Positions 44,735 through 52,835 of a stretch of DNA of 64,000 bases are shown in pieces. The DNA comes from Sphingosinicella sp942492965 (lineage in GTDB: Bacteria > Pseudomonadota > Alphaproteobacteria > Sphingomonadales > Sphingomonadaceae). The notes beneath the pieces are model-generated. The model saw only the letters and a program-made list of their open reading frames with translations, did not search any database and was not told where the DNA came from. A program made the position numbers and the translations under genes. Location: the NCBI GenBank assembly GCA_942492965.1, contig OW818656.1, forward strand, positions 248,001 through 312,000, in the 5' to 3' direction. How positions within the stretch are numbered: the stretch's first letter is position 1; every line of letters starts with the position of its first letter.

Positions 44735-46021
44735 TTAGCGCACAAGGCGGACCGGCATGTTTTCCCAGCTGTTGCGGATGATGTGCACCACCGGCTTCGG
44801 CTCGCCGGTCAGTTCGATCTTCTGGAACCGGTCGAGCATGGCATTGAGCACCAGCGCGCCTTCCATACGCGCCAGACGCTGACCAAGGCAAAGGTGCGGT
44901 CCAGCCCCGAATGCAAGATGACGTGTCGCGTTCGCGCGCCTGATATCGAAGCGCTGCGGATCCTCGAAAGCCTCGGGATCGCGATTTGCCGCCATGTACA
45001 TCAGGTAGACGTGCTGCCCTTCCTTCATGGGCTGGCCGTTCACTTCGGTATCCTTGCTCACATAGCGCAGGAAAGCACGCGCCGGGGTCACCATCCTCAG
45101 GGTTTCCTCGATCGTGTTCCGCACCAAAGAGCGATCCTCTTTCAGGATCTGCCACTGATCCGGATTTTTCGCGAAATAATAGGGCAATCCGAGCAGCAGT
45201 GCGCGAGTGGTGTCCGCGCCCGCCGCCATCGCCGTCATTGCGAAGGTGATGACGTTGGGCAGCTCGACGCCCTTTTGTCCATCCAGTTCGGCATCGAGAA
45301 GTACAGAAATAAGGTCGAGCCCCTGCTTCGTACCGGCGGCGCGCTCGGCCTTCCGGATCGCTACATTCTCGGAGATATAGTCCTTGAGGCTGTCGAACTC
45401 GGAAACGGCTGCCTGCAGTTCCTCAAACGAGATATCAGCGCCCAGCTTTTCCAGTTCGTCACTCCAGAACTGCACACGCGCGCGGTCGGTCGAAGGCAGG
45501 CCGATCGAATGGCACGCCGCCTCGATCGGCACGGCGGCGGCGAAATCCCAGAAATCGACATCACCGCGATCAGCCATCTCATCAAGTAGGTGACCGACAT
45601 GATCGTTCAGCTTGGTGTGCATGGCCTCCATGGCGGGGATGGTGAATGCGCCCTGGCTCACCCGGCGCAGTTCCTGATGGCGCGGCGGATCGGTATTGCC
45701 GATTTGCTCCCCGCCCTTGGGCCAGAACCCTTCCGAAAAGTTGGTGCCTCCCGCCGCTTCGCGATACTTGATCTCGTTGAGGAATATACCGCGCGTATTG
45801 CTGAAAACGTCCGCGCGCGGCGCGATCGCCATGATATCCTTGTGCCGCGTGATGATGAACGTATCGAGCGACTCGTAGTGATAGAAAGGCGCCTCGCGCT
45901 GCATCCAATCGAAAGTCGGCCAAGGGTCATTCAGATAGAACTGCGGATCTTCAACCGGAACTTCGCGCGTGGTGTCTTCGATCATCATTCCGCTCTCGGC
46001 AAAGTGGCAGCCGGCATTCAT
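44735..46021 (-). CDS. Cytochrome P450 (second)
   Basis: This 428-residue P450 has heme loop FGAGPHLCLG with C378, K-helix ETLRMVTP (ExxR) and I-helix AAGADTTRAL. The C-terminal ending (IIRNSWENMPVRLVR) recalls P450s that act on sterol side chains and terpenoids, such as CYP125/142-like forms, but this is only resemblance. ATG at 46021 has AAGGGCG upstream; ATGs at 45988 and 45985 are alternatives. It is downstream of a TauD-type dioxygenase gene on the same strand, 208 bases apart. Confidence 0.93.
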   Translation of the reverse strand: MNAGCHFAESGMMIEDTTREVPVEDPQFYLNDPWPTFDWMQREAPFYHYESLDTFIITRHKDIMAIAPRADVFSNTRGIFLNEIKYREAAGGTNFSEGFWPKGGEQIGNTDPPRHQELRRVSQGAFTIPAMEAMHTKLNDHVGHLLDEMADRGDVDFWDFAAAVPIEAACHSIGLPSTDRARVQFWSDELEKLGADISFEELQAAVSEFDSLKDYISENVAIRKAERAAGTKQGLDLISVLLDAELDGQKGVELPNVITFAMTAMAAGADTTRALLLGLPYYFAKNPDQWQILKEDRSLVRNTIEETLRMVTPARAFLRYVSKDTEVNGQPMKEGQHVYLMYMAANRDPEAFEDPQRFDIRRANATRHLAFGAGPHLCLGQRLARMEGALVLNAMLDRFQKIELTGEPKPVVHIIRNSWENMPVRLVR

Positions 46022-46229
46022 TTCGCCCTTGGCTGACAGTCCATTACTCGTCCCACACTATGCTAACGCGCGTTCAAGTCAGGCAAAAGCTGCGCTTAAC
46101 CGCCTTCGGGATGTTTTCTCATCAATGGATGCGGAAAGAACGAGCCGCAGCCGTTTAATGGGCGCTGAATCGGTGCCGCCGAGATCAAGGGGCGCGGCGC
46201 AGCGTGCCGTTCCCTTAAAAAGGTACGCT

Positions 46230-47093
46230 TCAGGCGATCACGAGCCGCTGCATGGCACGGCGCTGCCCCTGATAGTCGTTCACCGCGAAATGCCACGTCT
46301 GGCGATTGTCCCAGATCACGATGGTGCCCGGCTCCCACCGCAACCGGAACTGGTACTCGGGAACGAGGCAATGTTCGTAAAGCGCGTCGAGCAGGCCAGC
46401 CGATAGCTTTGCCGTCCAGCCATCGAACTTAACCACATAACCCGGGTTGACGAATAGCACCTCCTCCCCGGTTTCGGGAAGGGTGGCGACGACCGGATGC
46501 ACCGACATCTGGTTGTTCGACTTGCCACCGTCGCGCGCCGGACGCTCCTTGAAAAACTGCGCGGCATATTTTCCATCCTTGATCAGATGGGAGCGCGAAT
46601 GGAGCGCCTTCAGACCGCGAAGAGTCTCCTTCACCTCGCCGGGAAGCGACGCGAACGCTGCCTTGGCGCTGAGGAACAGCGTATCGCCCCCATAAGAGGG
46701 CAACTCCAGCGCGCGCAGCATCGTGAAGCCGGTCGGCTTGGCAAGATAGGTGTGGTCGCTGTGCCACATGTCGCCGATGCTGGTGATGTGGCCCGCCTCC
46801 TTGATGAGATCCCCTACCTGAGGGAACCCATCCGCGTGCGCGAGGGTCTCGTTGTTCTCGAGCTCACCGAACTGCTCGCCCAGCCGCACATATTGTTCGA
46901 TCGTCAGCTTCTGCTGGTCCCGAAACACCAGCACACCGTGCTCGGCGAGTGCAGTCCGGATGTGAGCGAAAATGGCGTCGGGTTGCGGCTGCGCGCAATC
47001 GATGCCGGTTATTTCCGCACCGATATGACCACCTAAACGCGTGATCTGGAAATCCTCCGTCGCGATTTCCGGGTGTAGAGCACGCATTGCCAT
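46230..47093 (-). CDS. TauD/TfdA family 2-oxoglutarate-dependent dioxygenase
   Basis: This 287-residue non-heme iron dioxygenase couples oxidation of 2-oxoglutarate to hydroxylation. The iron triad is visible as H111-x-D113 (in MWHSDHTY) and H268 (NRQTWHFAVNDY), with the 2-oxoglutarate arginine at 278/279. No sulfonate transport genes are near, so the taurine reaction is unlikely. It may be a third hydroxylase of the catabolic cluster or split an ether or ester. It is divergent from a LysR gene, which may control it. Confidence 0.92.
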   Translation of the reverse strand: MAMRALHPEIATEDFQITRLGGHIGAEITGIDCAQPQPDAIFAHIRTALAEHGVLVFRDQQKLTIEQYVRLGEQFGELENNETLAHADGFPQVGDLIKEAGHITSIGDMWHSDHTYLAKPTGFTMLRALELPSYGGDTLFLSAKAAFASLPGEVKETLRGLKALHSRSHLIKDGKYAAQFFKERPARDGGKSNNQMSVHPVVATLPETGEEVLFVNPGYVVKFDGWTAKLSAGLLDALYEHCLVPEYQFRLRWEPGTIVIWDNRQTWHFAVNDYQGQRRAMQRLVIA

Positions 47094-47170
47094 TTCGACC
47101 CTCCCAACGTGTCAGATGCGGATCAGAGTACCGTCCGATCTTCGCCCGCACAAAGGCCATTCTCTTCGCC

Positions 47171-47209
47171 ATTGATGACTAATTGTCATTAGTATAGATT
47201 GCCATCAAT
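47171..47209. promoter_or_regulatory. Nested inverted repeats at the LysR start
   Basis: Inner repeat ACTAAT (47178-47183)/ATTAGT (47188-47193) and outer repeat ATTGATG (47171-47177)/CATCAAT (47203-47209) lie between the dioxygenase gene and the LysR gene, the outer arm touching the LysR ATG. A LysR-type operator used for both genes, including autorepression, is likely. Confidence 0.5.
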
Positions 47210-48098
47210 GGCCAATCCACTCCAGCTCGTCCGCTTTGCCAGCGTTGCGGACCACCTGTCGTTCAGCGAGGCATCGAAGAGCCTGAGGATCGATCAGGCG
47301 ACACTCTCCCGTCAGGTGCGCCAGCTGGAGCAGGAACTCGGCTTCAATCTCTTCCGCCGGACCACCCGCAAGGTCGAACTCACACCGCAGGGTGCGGCGA
47401 TCCTGCCTGCGGCGCGCGACCTTGCGCGGTCACTCGCTGCCACGCAGCGGGAGATCGAGCGCGTGGCAAGCGACAACGACGCGCGGCTCCGCTTCGGCAT
47501 GCACCCGTTCGTATACTGGTCGCCGCAGGTGCACGCCGTTCTGGATGTCTTCGCTGGCAGACGGTGCGATGCGAGCGTGGAAACGGTGAGCGGAATGAGC
47601 GCACGCCTTCTCGCCCGCCTGCGCGCCCGCACCCTCGATGCGGCGCTCGTGCTGAAGGATGCGGCCTCCCCGGCTTTCCAGACCTTGCCGGTCATGCAGG
47701 TGGAGCCCCATGTCGTCTTGCCGGAAGAACATCCCGCAGCCGCACTCTCCACCCTTGATCCGGCCGATTTTACCGGTCTGAAGATCGCGATTTTCAGGCC
47801 CGGACGGGACCGGGAGGATTTTGAAAATGTCTTTGGCTGGTTTTTCAGAGGCGGCGCGAAGCAGATCATCGTCAGCGAGGGGGCTGCTGCGGTGGTCTTT
47901 CATGCCACGACGGACCGACTGGCCATGATCAGCCTGCGCGACATAGCGGCAGCGGCCCCCGCGGGTTTCGTGCGAAAGTGCGTGACAGGTAGCCGACCGA
48001 TCGAGTTTGTCCTGGCAAGACTACCGCGCGAGGACCGCACGACCCTCAATCATTTCTGGAATGGTGCCCAGGGTCTCACCGCTGCTACCGCTCAATAA
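47208..48098 (+). CDS. LysR family transcriptional regulator
   Basis: This protein of 296 residues has a winged helix with FASVADHLSFSEASKSLRIDQATLSRQVRQLE and a ligand-binding domain (MHPFVYWSPQ to VLARLPREDR). The ATG at 47208 is used in place of a TTG nine bases earlier. It is divergent from the TauD-type dioxygenase and overlaps the end of the convergent crotonase gene by seven bases. It likely regulates the dioxygenase-P450 pair. Confidence 0.92.
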   Translation: MANPLQLVRFASVADHLSFSEASKSLRIDQATLSRQVRQLEQELGFNLFRRTTRKVELTPQGAAILPAARDLARSLAATQREIERVASDNDARLRFGMHPFVYWSPQVHAVLDVFAGRRCDASVETVSGMSARLLARLRARTLDAALVLKDAASPAFQTLPVMQVEPHVVLPEEHPAAALSTLDPADFTGLKIAIFRPGRDREDFENVFGWFFRGGAKQIIVSEGAAAVVFHATTDRLAMISLRDIAAAAPAGFVRKCVTGSRPIEFVLARLPREDRTTLNHFWNGAQGLTAATAQ

Positions 48099-48901
48099 CC
48101 CTTGAAAACAGGCGGCCGTTTCTCGCGGAAGGCCGCGGATGCCTCCTTCACGTCCTGCGTCCGCACACACCGCGCAGTGTTGTACGCCTCGCGTTCGATC
48201 ACATGCTCCAGCGGGGCGTTTGCGGCCGTGCGCAGGTTTTGCTTCATGCAACGGAAGGCGATCGTAGGGCCGGCCGCAACCTTCCGCGCCAGCGCCAGCG
48301 CCTCGTCCGTGAAATCGTCCGCCGCGATGACGCGATTGACCAGCCCGAAGCGCTCGCAGGTCTCGGCGTCGAGCTTGTCGTTCAGGAACAGGAATTCCGC
48401 CGCTTTCGCGGGGCCGGCAAGGCGATCGAGGAAATAGGTGAGCCCAAGATCCCCGCTAAGCCCGATTCCGGCATAGGCCGTCCGCATCACCGCGCACGCC
48501 GACATGATCCGCAAGTCACAGGCAAGCGCCAGCGCCATGCCCGAACCCGCCGCCGCGCCGTTGATCAGCGCAATGGTCGGCTTGCCCATCCGGTGCAGCA
48601 TCACCGATGTCCGGCCATGGCGCATGACTGAGTCTGCGCGCTCTTCCACGGTCTCGGGACGTGCTGCCTTGGCGGCATCGTCCGAGCTTTTGCGCACGTC
48701 CCCGCCCGAACAGAATGCCTTCCCCGCGCCGGTCAAGACTATTGCACCGACATCCGCATCCTGCGCCGCCGACTCCACTGCGTCCTGCAACAGATGATGG
48801 AGATCGGGCGTGAGTGCATTCATCCGCTCTGGACGGTTCAGCGTGATGATCCGTAGACGCCCCTCGTCCCGCACCAGCAGCTCTGCTTCGATTCCGCTCA
48901 T
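48092..48901 (-). CDS. Enoyl-CoA hydratase/isomerase family protein
   Basis: This protein of 269 residues is of the crotonase fold. It has GKAFCSGGDVRKSS and NGAAAGSGMALALACD oxyanion-hole motifs. The active-site loop reads YAGIGLSGDLGLTYFLDRL, with aspartate rather than the two glutamates of true hydratases, so an isomerase or C-C hydrolase-like reaction is possible. The ATG at 48901 matches the family start; the open frame runs 71 codons further back without family-like sequence. It follows another crotonase gene after ten bases. Confidence 0.88.
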   Translation of the reverse strand: MSGIEAELLVRDEGRLRIITLNRPERMNALTPDLHHLLQDAVESAAQDADVGAIVLTGAGKAFCSGGDVRKSSDDAAKAARPETVEERADSVMRHGRTSVMLHRMGKPTIALINGAAAGSGMALALACDLRIMSACAVMRTAYAGIGLSGDLGLTYFLDRLAGPAKAAEFLFLNDKLDAETCERFGLVNRVIAADDFTDEALALARKVAAGPTIAFRCMKQNLRTAANAPLEHVIEREAYNTARCVRTQDVKEASAAFREKRPPVFKGY

Positions 48902-48911
48902 CGCCGGGCCT

Positions 48912-49709
48912 TCAGCGTAAGGTCCATGGCCGGGCCTTGAATGTGTCCGGCGTCGGCTCCACACCGGCCGTCGTCTTGCTGAGCTGGACGTATTGAACAG
49001 CACGGGCGATGGCCTGTTGGCGCGGGATGCTCTGCGCTTCCCACAGCGCCTTGACACTGCCCTGGGTTGGCACGGGCTCGCGTGCGGCGATACTCTTCGC
49101 GATCTCATCGGCACGCGACCACAGATCTTCCTGCGCCACGACCTCGGTCACGAGACTAAGACGCAGCGCCGTCTTTGCGCTGATGCGTTCCTCGTCGGCC
49201 ATCAGAACCATGCGCGAAATCTCCTGATAGGGGATGCGCCCCAGCATGCCGATTGGTTCCACCGAAGACAACTTACCAAACTTCAAATGCGGATCGAAGA
49301 AAGTGGCGTCGTCCGAACAGATCGCGATATCAGCTTCATTCAACCAGTAGAAGGCGCCGCCCGCCGCCATGCCGTGGACCGCGACGATGAAGGGCTTCCA
49401 CACGCGATTGCTCTTCGGCCCAAGCCAGTCGCCCGGATCATCGTAATCGAACGGAGCCGGATCGCCCTTGCCCTTCGGCCGCCAGCCGGTGCGCATATCG
49501 ACCCCCGTGCAGAAAGCCTTGCCCGCCGCGGCCCGCAGCACGATGCAGCGCACGGCCTCATTATGCCGCGCTTCGCTCCACAGGCGCTCGAAGTCCCGGA
49601 TCATCTCGCTATTGAAGCTGTTGGCTTTCTCAGGCCGATTCAGCGTGACGGTCAGAACATGACCGTTCAGCTCGACGAGGATCGCACGATAGTCTTTCTG
49701 GTCTAACAT
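48912..49709 (-). CDS. Enoyl-CoA hydratase/isomerase family protein
   Basis: This 265-residue crotonase-fold protein has GKAFCTGVDMRTGW and HGMAAGGAFYWLNEAD motifs. The segment FGKLSSVEPIGMLGRIPYQEISRM replaces the usual GGxxRLPR region and keeps one glutamate. The insertion YDDPGDWLGPKSNRVWKP is unusual and would shape the acyl pocket. It is the middle gene of a DUF35-crotonase-crotonase run. The substrate is likely bulky. Confidence 0.88.
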   Translation of the reverse strand: MLDQKDYRAILVELNGHVLTVTLNRPEKANSFNSEMIRDFERLWSEARHNEAVRCIVLRAAAGKAFCTGVDMRTGWRPKGKGDPAPFDYDDPGDWLGPKSNRVWKPFIVAVHGMAAGGAFYWLNEADIAICSDDATFFDPHLKFGKLSSVEPIGMLGRIPYQEISRMVLMADEERISAKTALRLSLVTEVVAQEDLWSRADEIAKSIAAREPVPTQGSVKALWEAQSIPRQQAIARAVQYVQLSKTTAGVEPTPDTFKARPWTLR

Positions 49710-49763
49710 GCATGACGCCTTATCAGTGCGTGGACCGATCGCCCCTTATGCAATTCTTCGTAT

Positions 49764-50207
49764 TCAGGGAGTAGAGGGGGTGTCCGTATCGGGCTCGAAC
49801 AGGGCCAGCCAGCTATCTTCGATATTCTCAAAGATCACCCGGACCGGCATGCCGAAGTGCAGATCGTCGAAATCACAGTTCACGATATTGGTGGTGAGGT
49901 TAAGCCCCGCCTGCTCGACCAGCGTGACCAGAGCGACGACATAGGGTTCTTCAAGGCCACGGAACCACTTCTGGCGGTTGATCGTCCATGTTTCCAGCGT
50001 TGCCTTGCCCGACACCGCTTCCGGCGCGACGTTGCGCGACCGGCATGTGGGGCAGGCATCCCGGTGGGGATGGATATAATGGCCGCAATCACGGCAACGG
50101 GTGATACGCAGCACACCGTCTGCACCGCTGCGCCAGAACTCCCCGGCGGGCCCATTCTCTATGACGGGGAGGTATCGACGCGGCGGTGCGTTCTTCAAGT
50201 CACTCAT
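49764..50207 (-). CDS. DUF35 protein: zinc ribbon plus OB-fold (second copy)
   Basis: This 147-residue protein has a zinc ribbon CRDC (about 38-41) and CPTC (about 52-55), then an OB-fold (YVVALVTLVEQAGLNLTTNIVNCD, FGMPVRVIFE). It resembles ChsH2-type partners more than the first copy: it has a longer N-terminus with FWRSGADGVLRITRCRDCG. It is divergent from the thiolase-fold gene at 50434, separated by 226 bases, so the two could share control and form a complex. Confidence 0.92.
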   Translation of the reverse strand: MSDLKNAPPRRYLPVIENGPAGEFWRSGADGVLRITRCRDCGHYIHPHRDACPTCRSRNVAPEAVSGKATLETWTINRQKWFRGLEEPYVVALVTLVEQAGLNLTTNIVNCDFDDLHFGMPVRVIFENIEDSWLALFEPDTDTPSTP

Positions 50208-50396
50208 GGCGTGGCAATTCCTACGTTTCCGGACATTGGCTTGCGCGATGCCACGCGCTGGCGCAACCTTTCGCGGACCGCCGCATTCGCGCGGCGATCA
50301 CAGGGAAACGCCCGTTTTCGACAGGCACATGGAGAGAAGCACCGATATCGCATCCATTACATATGGCCATAACGGGCTGGTATCTGGAAGGAGAGA

Positions 50397-50459
50397 ATGG
50401 GCTGCATGACAAGCCGGAAGCAGGATAGCGAGAATGCCAGTCAGAAACGGATCGGTTGA
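50397..50459 (+). CDS. Possible 20-residue leader peptide overlapping the thiolase-fold gene start
   Basis: ATG at 50397 is preceded by GGAAGGAGAGA, the best ribosome binding site in the region. It encodes MGCMTSRKQDSENASQKRIG and stops inside the following gene in another frame. The following gene at 50434 has only a weak site. Translation of the short frame could deliver ribosomes to that start. It may equally be chance. Confidence 0.25.
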   Translation: MGCMTSRKQDSENASQKRIG

Positions 50460-51624
50460 GGCCGCTATTACCGGCGTGGGCATGTGCGCCCCCGGCCGCG
50501 ACAATGTCCGCCCGATCTGGGACATCATGCTGGATGCCGTCGATGAGGCACTTGAGGACGCCGGGTTGACGCTTGCCGATATCGACGGGATCGCCACCTT
50601 CCCCTTGCGCGCTTCCTACAAGAACGATTCGCCGATCGATGTCACGGAGCTGCGCGAAACGCTCGGTATCGACGTGACCCATTTTTCGGGCGGGGTCGAA
50701 GGGCCGGCACAGTTCACGTCGATCTTCGACGCGGTCGGCGCGATCCTTTCAGGTCAGGCGCGACATGTGCTGTGTTACCGAACGCTCGCCCAATATACGC
50801 AGCAGCTTCAGGACCGCGCGAAGCCGCGCGCGCCGTCCGACGGATATGAGCGGGTTTCGGGCAAGTGGATGTATCATCGTCCGTTCGACGTGCTCTCTCC
50901 CGTGACCTGTACCGCGATGATGTTTCGCCGTCACATGCACGAGTTCGGCACGACCAAGGAGCAGCTTGCCCACCTCGTGCTTAACTCGCGCAGGAACGCG
51001 CAGAAGAACCCGCGCGCCGTCTATCGCGATGCGATGACGATGGACGATTACATGAACGCTCGGACGGTCTCCGATCCGCTCGGCCTCTATGATTGCGACG
51101 CACTGCTCGACGCTTCCACGGTGATCATCGTCTCGCGGCTCGACGCGGCGAGGGATTTACGCAAGAAGCCGCTGATCATCGAATCCTTCTCCGGGCGGAT
51201 CGGCGGGCGTTACAGCTGGGATCAGTTCGAACCAAAATGGGGGATGATGGCGCTGGAAAACGGCCCCCATCTGTGGACCTCCACCGATCTTCGCCCCAAG
51301 GATGTCCGGGTCGCCAACCTGTACGACGGCTTCAGCCCGCAGACCCTGGTCTGGCTAGAGGCGCTCGGCTTCTGCGGACATGGCGAGAGCGGCCCGTTCG
51401 TGGAGGGCGGGCACCGGATAGCGCTCGATGGAGAGATCCCGCTCAATACCGGCGGCGGCCAGCTCTCCGCCGGTCGGATGCACGGCTACGGCCTGCTGTG
51501 GGAGACGTGCATCCAGATGTGGGGTGAAGGCGATGCGCGGCAGGTGCCGGGCGACGTCAACGTCGGCGTGGCGGCCGCAGGCGGGGGGCCGCTCGCCGGG
51601 TCCATCCTGCTTCGCCGGGACTGA
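50434..51624 (+). CDS. Thiolase-fold lipid-transfer-type protein lacking the catalytic cysteine (possible aldolase)
   Basis: This 396-residue thiolase-fold protein begins MPVRNGSVEAAITGVGMCAPGR. Where thiolases carry the nucleophilic cysteine, it reads THFSGGVEGPAQFT (residues 82-95), with no cysteine. The late HPxGATG box is replaced by NTGGGQLSAGRMHGYG. This is the pattern of the Ltp2-type retro-aldolases and non-thiolytic SCP2-like proteins. A DUF35 gene lies divergently next door, as in ChsH2-Ltp2. It likely cleaves a 3-hydroxyacyl-CoA rather than acting as a thiolase. Confidence 0.88.
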   Translation: MPVRNGSVEAAITGVGMCAPGRDNVRPIWDIMLDAVDEALEDAGLTLADIDGIATFPLRASYKNDSPIDVTELRETLGIDVTHFSGGVEGPAQFTSIFDAVGAILSGQARHVLCYRTLAQYTQQLQDRAKPRAPSDGYERVSGKWMYHRPFDVLSPVTCTAMMFRRHMHEFGTTKEQLAHLVLNSRRNAQKNPRAVYRDAMTMDDYMNARTVSDPLGLYDCDALLDASTVIIVSRLDAARDLRKKPLIIESFSGRIGGRYSWDQFEPKWGMMALENGPHLWTSTDLRPKDVRVANLYDGFSPQTLVWLEALGFCGHGESGPFVEGGHRIALDGEIPLNTGGGQLSAGRMHGYGLLWETCIQMWGEGDARQVPGDVNVGVAAAGGGPLAGSILLRRD

Positions 51625-51630
51625 GCCACT

Positions 51631-52617
51631 TCAGCCCATCAACAGGACGGTCTTGCCGAGCCCCTTGCCGGAGGCGGCGTGCTCCAGCGCGTCGCGGAAG
51701 CGCTCCAGCGGAAAGGTAACTACCGGCGGCGGCGGGAAGGTTCCGCCCGCAATCCACTGGCGTAGCCTGTCGCGATTGGCCTCGGCCCTGTCCGGTTCCC
51801 GCAAGTTGAAATTGCGGATGTCCACACCAACCAGTGATGCCCCCTTGAGCAGGGCGAGGTTGACCGGGATTTTGGGAATATCCCCGCCGACAAAACCGAT
51901 CACGAGATGCCTGCCATTCCAGTTTATGCTGCGGAAGGCAGGTTCGAACAGGGGGCCGCACACCGGATCAAAGATGATATCAGGCCCGACTCCGTTGCAC
52001 GCGTCTTTCAGACGGTCGCGCCACCCATCTGGATCGGTGTCGATGGCCGCAGCGGCTCCCAGCTTCAAGGCATAGTCCCGCTTTTTCGGCGTCGATGCCG
52101 CCGCCACAACGCGGGCTCCCAGGATCCGCGCGACAGTCACGGCAGCGCTGCCGACTCCTCCGGCCGCGCCGAACACCAGCACAGTCTCCCCTCCCTGCAC
52201 CTTGCCGCGATGCCCCAGCGCGTACAGCGCCGTCAGCGCGTTGACGCGGATACTGGCCGCCTCGGCAAAGTCCATCGCTTCTGGCAAGCGGGCGAGGTGG
52301 CGTGCGGGCGCCAACGTATAGTCGGCAAACCCGCCCTTTACGGACACCAGCGCGAGCACCCTGTCACCCTCGCCGATGCCTTCAACCCTCTCGCCCACGC
52401 TGTCGACGATCCCCGCGACCTCGACGCCGGGGGTGAATGGCACTGTGGCCGCGCTTTGATATCGGCCTGTGGCGTGGAGTGCATCTACATAGCCCACACC
52501 GCACGCCTTCACGCGCAGCCGGACTTCGCCAGGGCCAGGTTCGGGCAGCGGTGCATCGACGATCGCGTAGGCGCCAAGTTCGCGCACCGTGTCTGTCCGC
52601 ACGGTTCTGTTCCGCAT
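51631..52617 (-). CDS. NADPH:quinone oxidoreductase family protein (zinc-free MDR)
   Basis: This 328-residue medium-chain dehydrogenase/reductase has a GroES-like N-domain (GEVRLRVKACGVGYVD) and a Rossmann domain with VLVFGAAGGVGSAAVTVARILGA. Cysteine ligands of zinc alcohol dehydrogenases are absent, so it belongs to the quinone-reductase or enoyl-reductase branch. It is a single gene, convergent with the thiolase-fold gene and divergent from the large right-hand operon. It may reduce an alpha,beta-unsaturated intermediate. Confidence 0.92.
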   Translation of the reverse strand: MRNRTVRTDTVRELGAYAIVDAPLPEPGPGEVRLRVKACGVGYVDALHATGRYQSAATVPFTPGVEVAGIVDSVGERVEGIGEGDRVLALVSVKGGFADYTLAPARHLARLPEAMDFAEAASIRVNALTALYALGHRGKVQGGETVLVFGAAGGVGSAAVTVARILGARVVAAASTPKKRDYALKLGAAAAIDTDPDGWRDRLKDACNGVGPDIIFDPVCGPLFEPAFRSINWNGRHLVIGFVGGDIPKIPVNLALLKGASLVGVDIRNFNLREPDRAEANRDRLRQWIAGGTFPPPPVVTFPLERFRDALEHAASGKGLGKTVLLMG

Positions 52618-52783
52618 GGCTGCTTCGCCTTCCTGACTCGATGGGCAAACCTACCAATGGTCCGGTCTCCATATTCATGTGAGTTTTTGTGCACTAAGTA
52701 AGCAGAGCCCTGACATGGCGCGCAAACAGCAGAAACTCGTGCGTTTTCTCCTGTAGGACCACCTCCGCAGATCAGCCCAACTA

Positions 52784-52811
52784 TTGACGGTTCGTCAGTT
52801 TTTAATAGGGT
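52784..52811 (+). promoter_or_regulatory. Promoter with TetR-type palindrome before the nine-gene operon
   Basis: TTGACG (52784-52789) and TAGGGT (52806-52811) with a 16-base spacer form a possible promoter 25 bases before the GTG at 52836. A perfect palindrome TGACG-GTT-CGTCA (52785-52797) overlaps the -35 box, as for TetR repressors. No TetR gene is present in the window. Confidence 0.5.
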
Positions 52812-52835
52812 GGCAGCTGCCGGGAGACAGGAAGC

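Noticed and set aside
46230..47093. Taurine dioxygenase (tauD)
   Set aside because: The iron ligands fit the wider TauD/TfdA family, but no sulfonate uptake genes are nearby, so the specific name is not supported.
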